Shown here piece after piece: positions 5,696 through 6,264 of a stretch of 6,264 nucleotides of DNA. Position 1 is the first letter of the stretch; each line of letters begins with the position of its first letter. Origin of the DNA: an uncultured Clostridia bacterium (GTDB taxonomy: Bacteria > Bacillota > Clostridia > Lachnospirales > Lachnospiraceae); assembly GCA_946623485.1 (NCBI GenBank), contig CAMORF010000143.1:1-6264 (forward strand), read 5' to 3'. The position numbers were made by a program, and so were the translations under genes. The notes below the pieces were generated by a model. That model had not been told where the DNA came from. It saw only the letters and a program-made list of their open reading frames with translations, and searched no databases.

Positions 5696-6018
5696 ATGAT
5701 ACAGTCCATTGAGTTCAGCGCGCAGGACAGGATTGCGGTGACTGCTACGTTGCCGTTCGGGATCATGAGCTGCTTGGCTTTATCGGAGGTAATGTTCCAT
5801 CAAAAAACTATATCGGTCCGATCGGAGTGCTCCCGAAAGAACGAAGGGCCGGAATCGCATGTGCGCTGGTGCTCACCGCAATGAAGGAAATGCGGTCAAA
5901 AGGATATCAGTATGCGATTTGCGGCATGTCACATCCATGGGGAAGGAGAATACTGGATAAGATCGTGGACTTCATCCCGATTCCGGACAGCATTGGCTCC
6001 TACAGTGAAAGATTGTAG
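5696..6018 (+). pseudogene. GNAT-family N-acetyltransferase, truncated and frameshifted remnant
   Basis: A start-like region, AAAGGA (5682-5687) then ATG at 5696, opens MIQSIEFSAQDRIA, which resembles a GNAT N-terminus. That frame then runs into nonsense and stops at 5884. The recognisable GNAT core lies in another frame, open from 5713 to the TAG at 6016-6018: CYVAVRDHELLGFIGG, then IGPIGVLPKERRAGIACAL with the acetyl-CoA-binding R-R-x-G-x-A loop, then MKEMRSKGYQYAICG and an ending IPIPDSIGSYSERL. No ATG, GTG or TTG precedes the core in its own frame until a GTG at 5827, inside motif A. Homologues normally have about 30 more residues before the CYVA strand, so an internal deletion with a frame change around 5730-5745 is the simplest explanation. 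An intact protein by frameshifting is unlikely. The substrate is unknown. Confidence 0.7.
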
Positions 6019-6264
6019 ATAGTGGATATATGCGACCCGAGAACCAATGCGACGCATGTTGCGGATAACTGCCTGACAGAACTGGATTCGGAAAATACCA
6101 ACTGATTCGAAAAAAGTTTCACTGTTATTTAACGGTTTGGTGAGGTAAAATACCTCTCGTGTTTTCCTGAGGAGCTTGATTTGTCTGACAGGCGAAACAC
6201 AGTGATAGTAAGCTTTTGCAGAAGGCCTGCGGAGCATCTGCAGGAATTGATCCGGGGATACCTT
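6019..6264 (+). other. Terminal stretch without a supported gene
   Basis: No convincing gene is seen. A short perfect hairpin, GAGGTA-AAA-TACCTC, lies at 6142-6156 but is not followed by a T run. A frame opening with GTG at 6202 (VIVSFCRRPAEHLQELIRGYL) stays open to the window edge. It could be the beginning of a gene, but its ribosome binding site is weak and I do not recognise the peptide. Confidence 0.4.

Noticed and set aside
6142..6156. Hairpin GAGGTA-AAA-TACCTC as a terminator or operator
   Set aside because: The stem is only six base pairs and no T run follows; short perfect palindromes of this size occur by chance.
5929..6237. 102-codon minus-strand open frame at the end of the window
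   Set aside because: It overlaps the GNAT core on the other strand, has no family resemblance and no clear ribosome binding site.
6217..6245. Inverted repeat TGCAGA/TCTGCA near the window end
   Set aside because: It is short, competes with another weak stem and has no associated signal.

Overview
The window looks like chromosomal DNA from a GC-rich member of the Clostridia, probably Lachnospiraceae. This is an inference from the protein styles (RNase J, short YlbF-family protein, TrmR-type methyltransferase, U32 protein, Na/Pi transporter with a PhoU-like tail), from strong Shine-Dalgarno sites, and from the gene order. All recognisable genes are on the + strand.

Layout: (1) the 3' third of an RNase J gene, cut by the window edge (1-542); (2) a YlbF/YmcA-family gene (707-1060); (3) a TrmR-type tRNA 5-hydroxyuridine O-methyltransferase (1245-1889); (4) a TrhP-type U32 protein (2092-3414); (5) a Na+/phosphate cotransporter with a C-terminal PhoU-like domain (3641-5434), followed by the one convincing intrinsic terminator (5471-5505); (6) an AT-richer stretch leading to a broken GNAT acetyltransferase remnant (about 5696-6018); (7) about 250 bases in which no gene is supported. 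I see no terminator between rnj and the transporter, so the first five genes could be one transcript, although the gaps are 160-230 bases.

The first four genes share an RNA theme. RNase J degrades and processes RNA, and YlbF-family proteins steer RNase Y in Bacillus. TrhP and TrmR act in sequence on U34 of tRNA: TrhP makes 5-hydroxyuridine and TrmR methylates it to 5-methoxyuridine. In B. subtilis the matching genes are yrrM and yrrN-yrrO, preceded by the MltG-type gene yrrL; here no mltG lies in front of trmR and only one U32 gene is present.

The most unusual feature is in the spacers. The three main gaps between genes of the putative operon are built largely from short, mutually unrelated, degenerate tandem duplications. 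They include a 34-bp array starting in the end of rnj, an 18-bp array starting exactly on the trmR stop codon, a 16-17-bp triplet that ends in the trhP Shine-Dalgarno, 36-bp and 35-bp doublets, and a 12-13-bp triplet ahead of the transporter. A 27-bp in-frame duplication of the same style lies inside trhP. This looks like repeated local duplication at gene borders rather than a CRISPR array, a mobile element or a known dispersed repeat. I did not find a convincing new multi-gene system.
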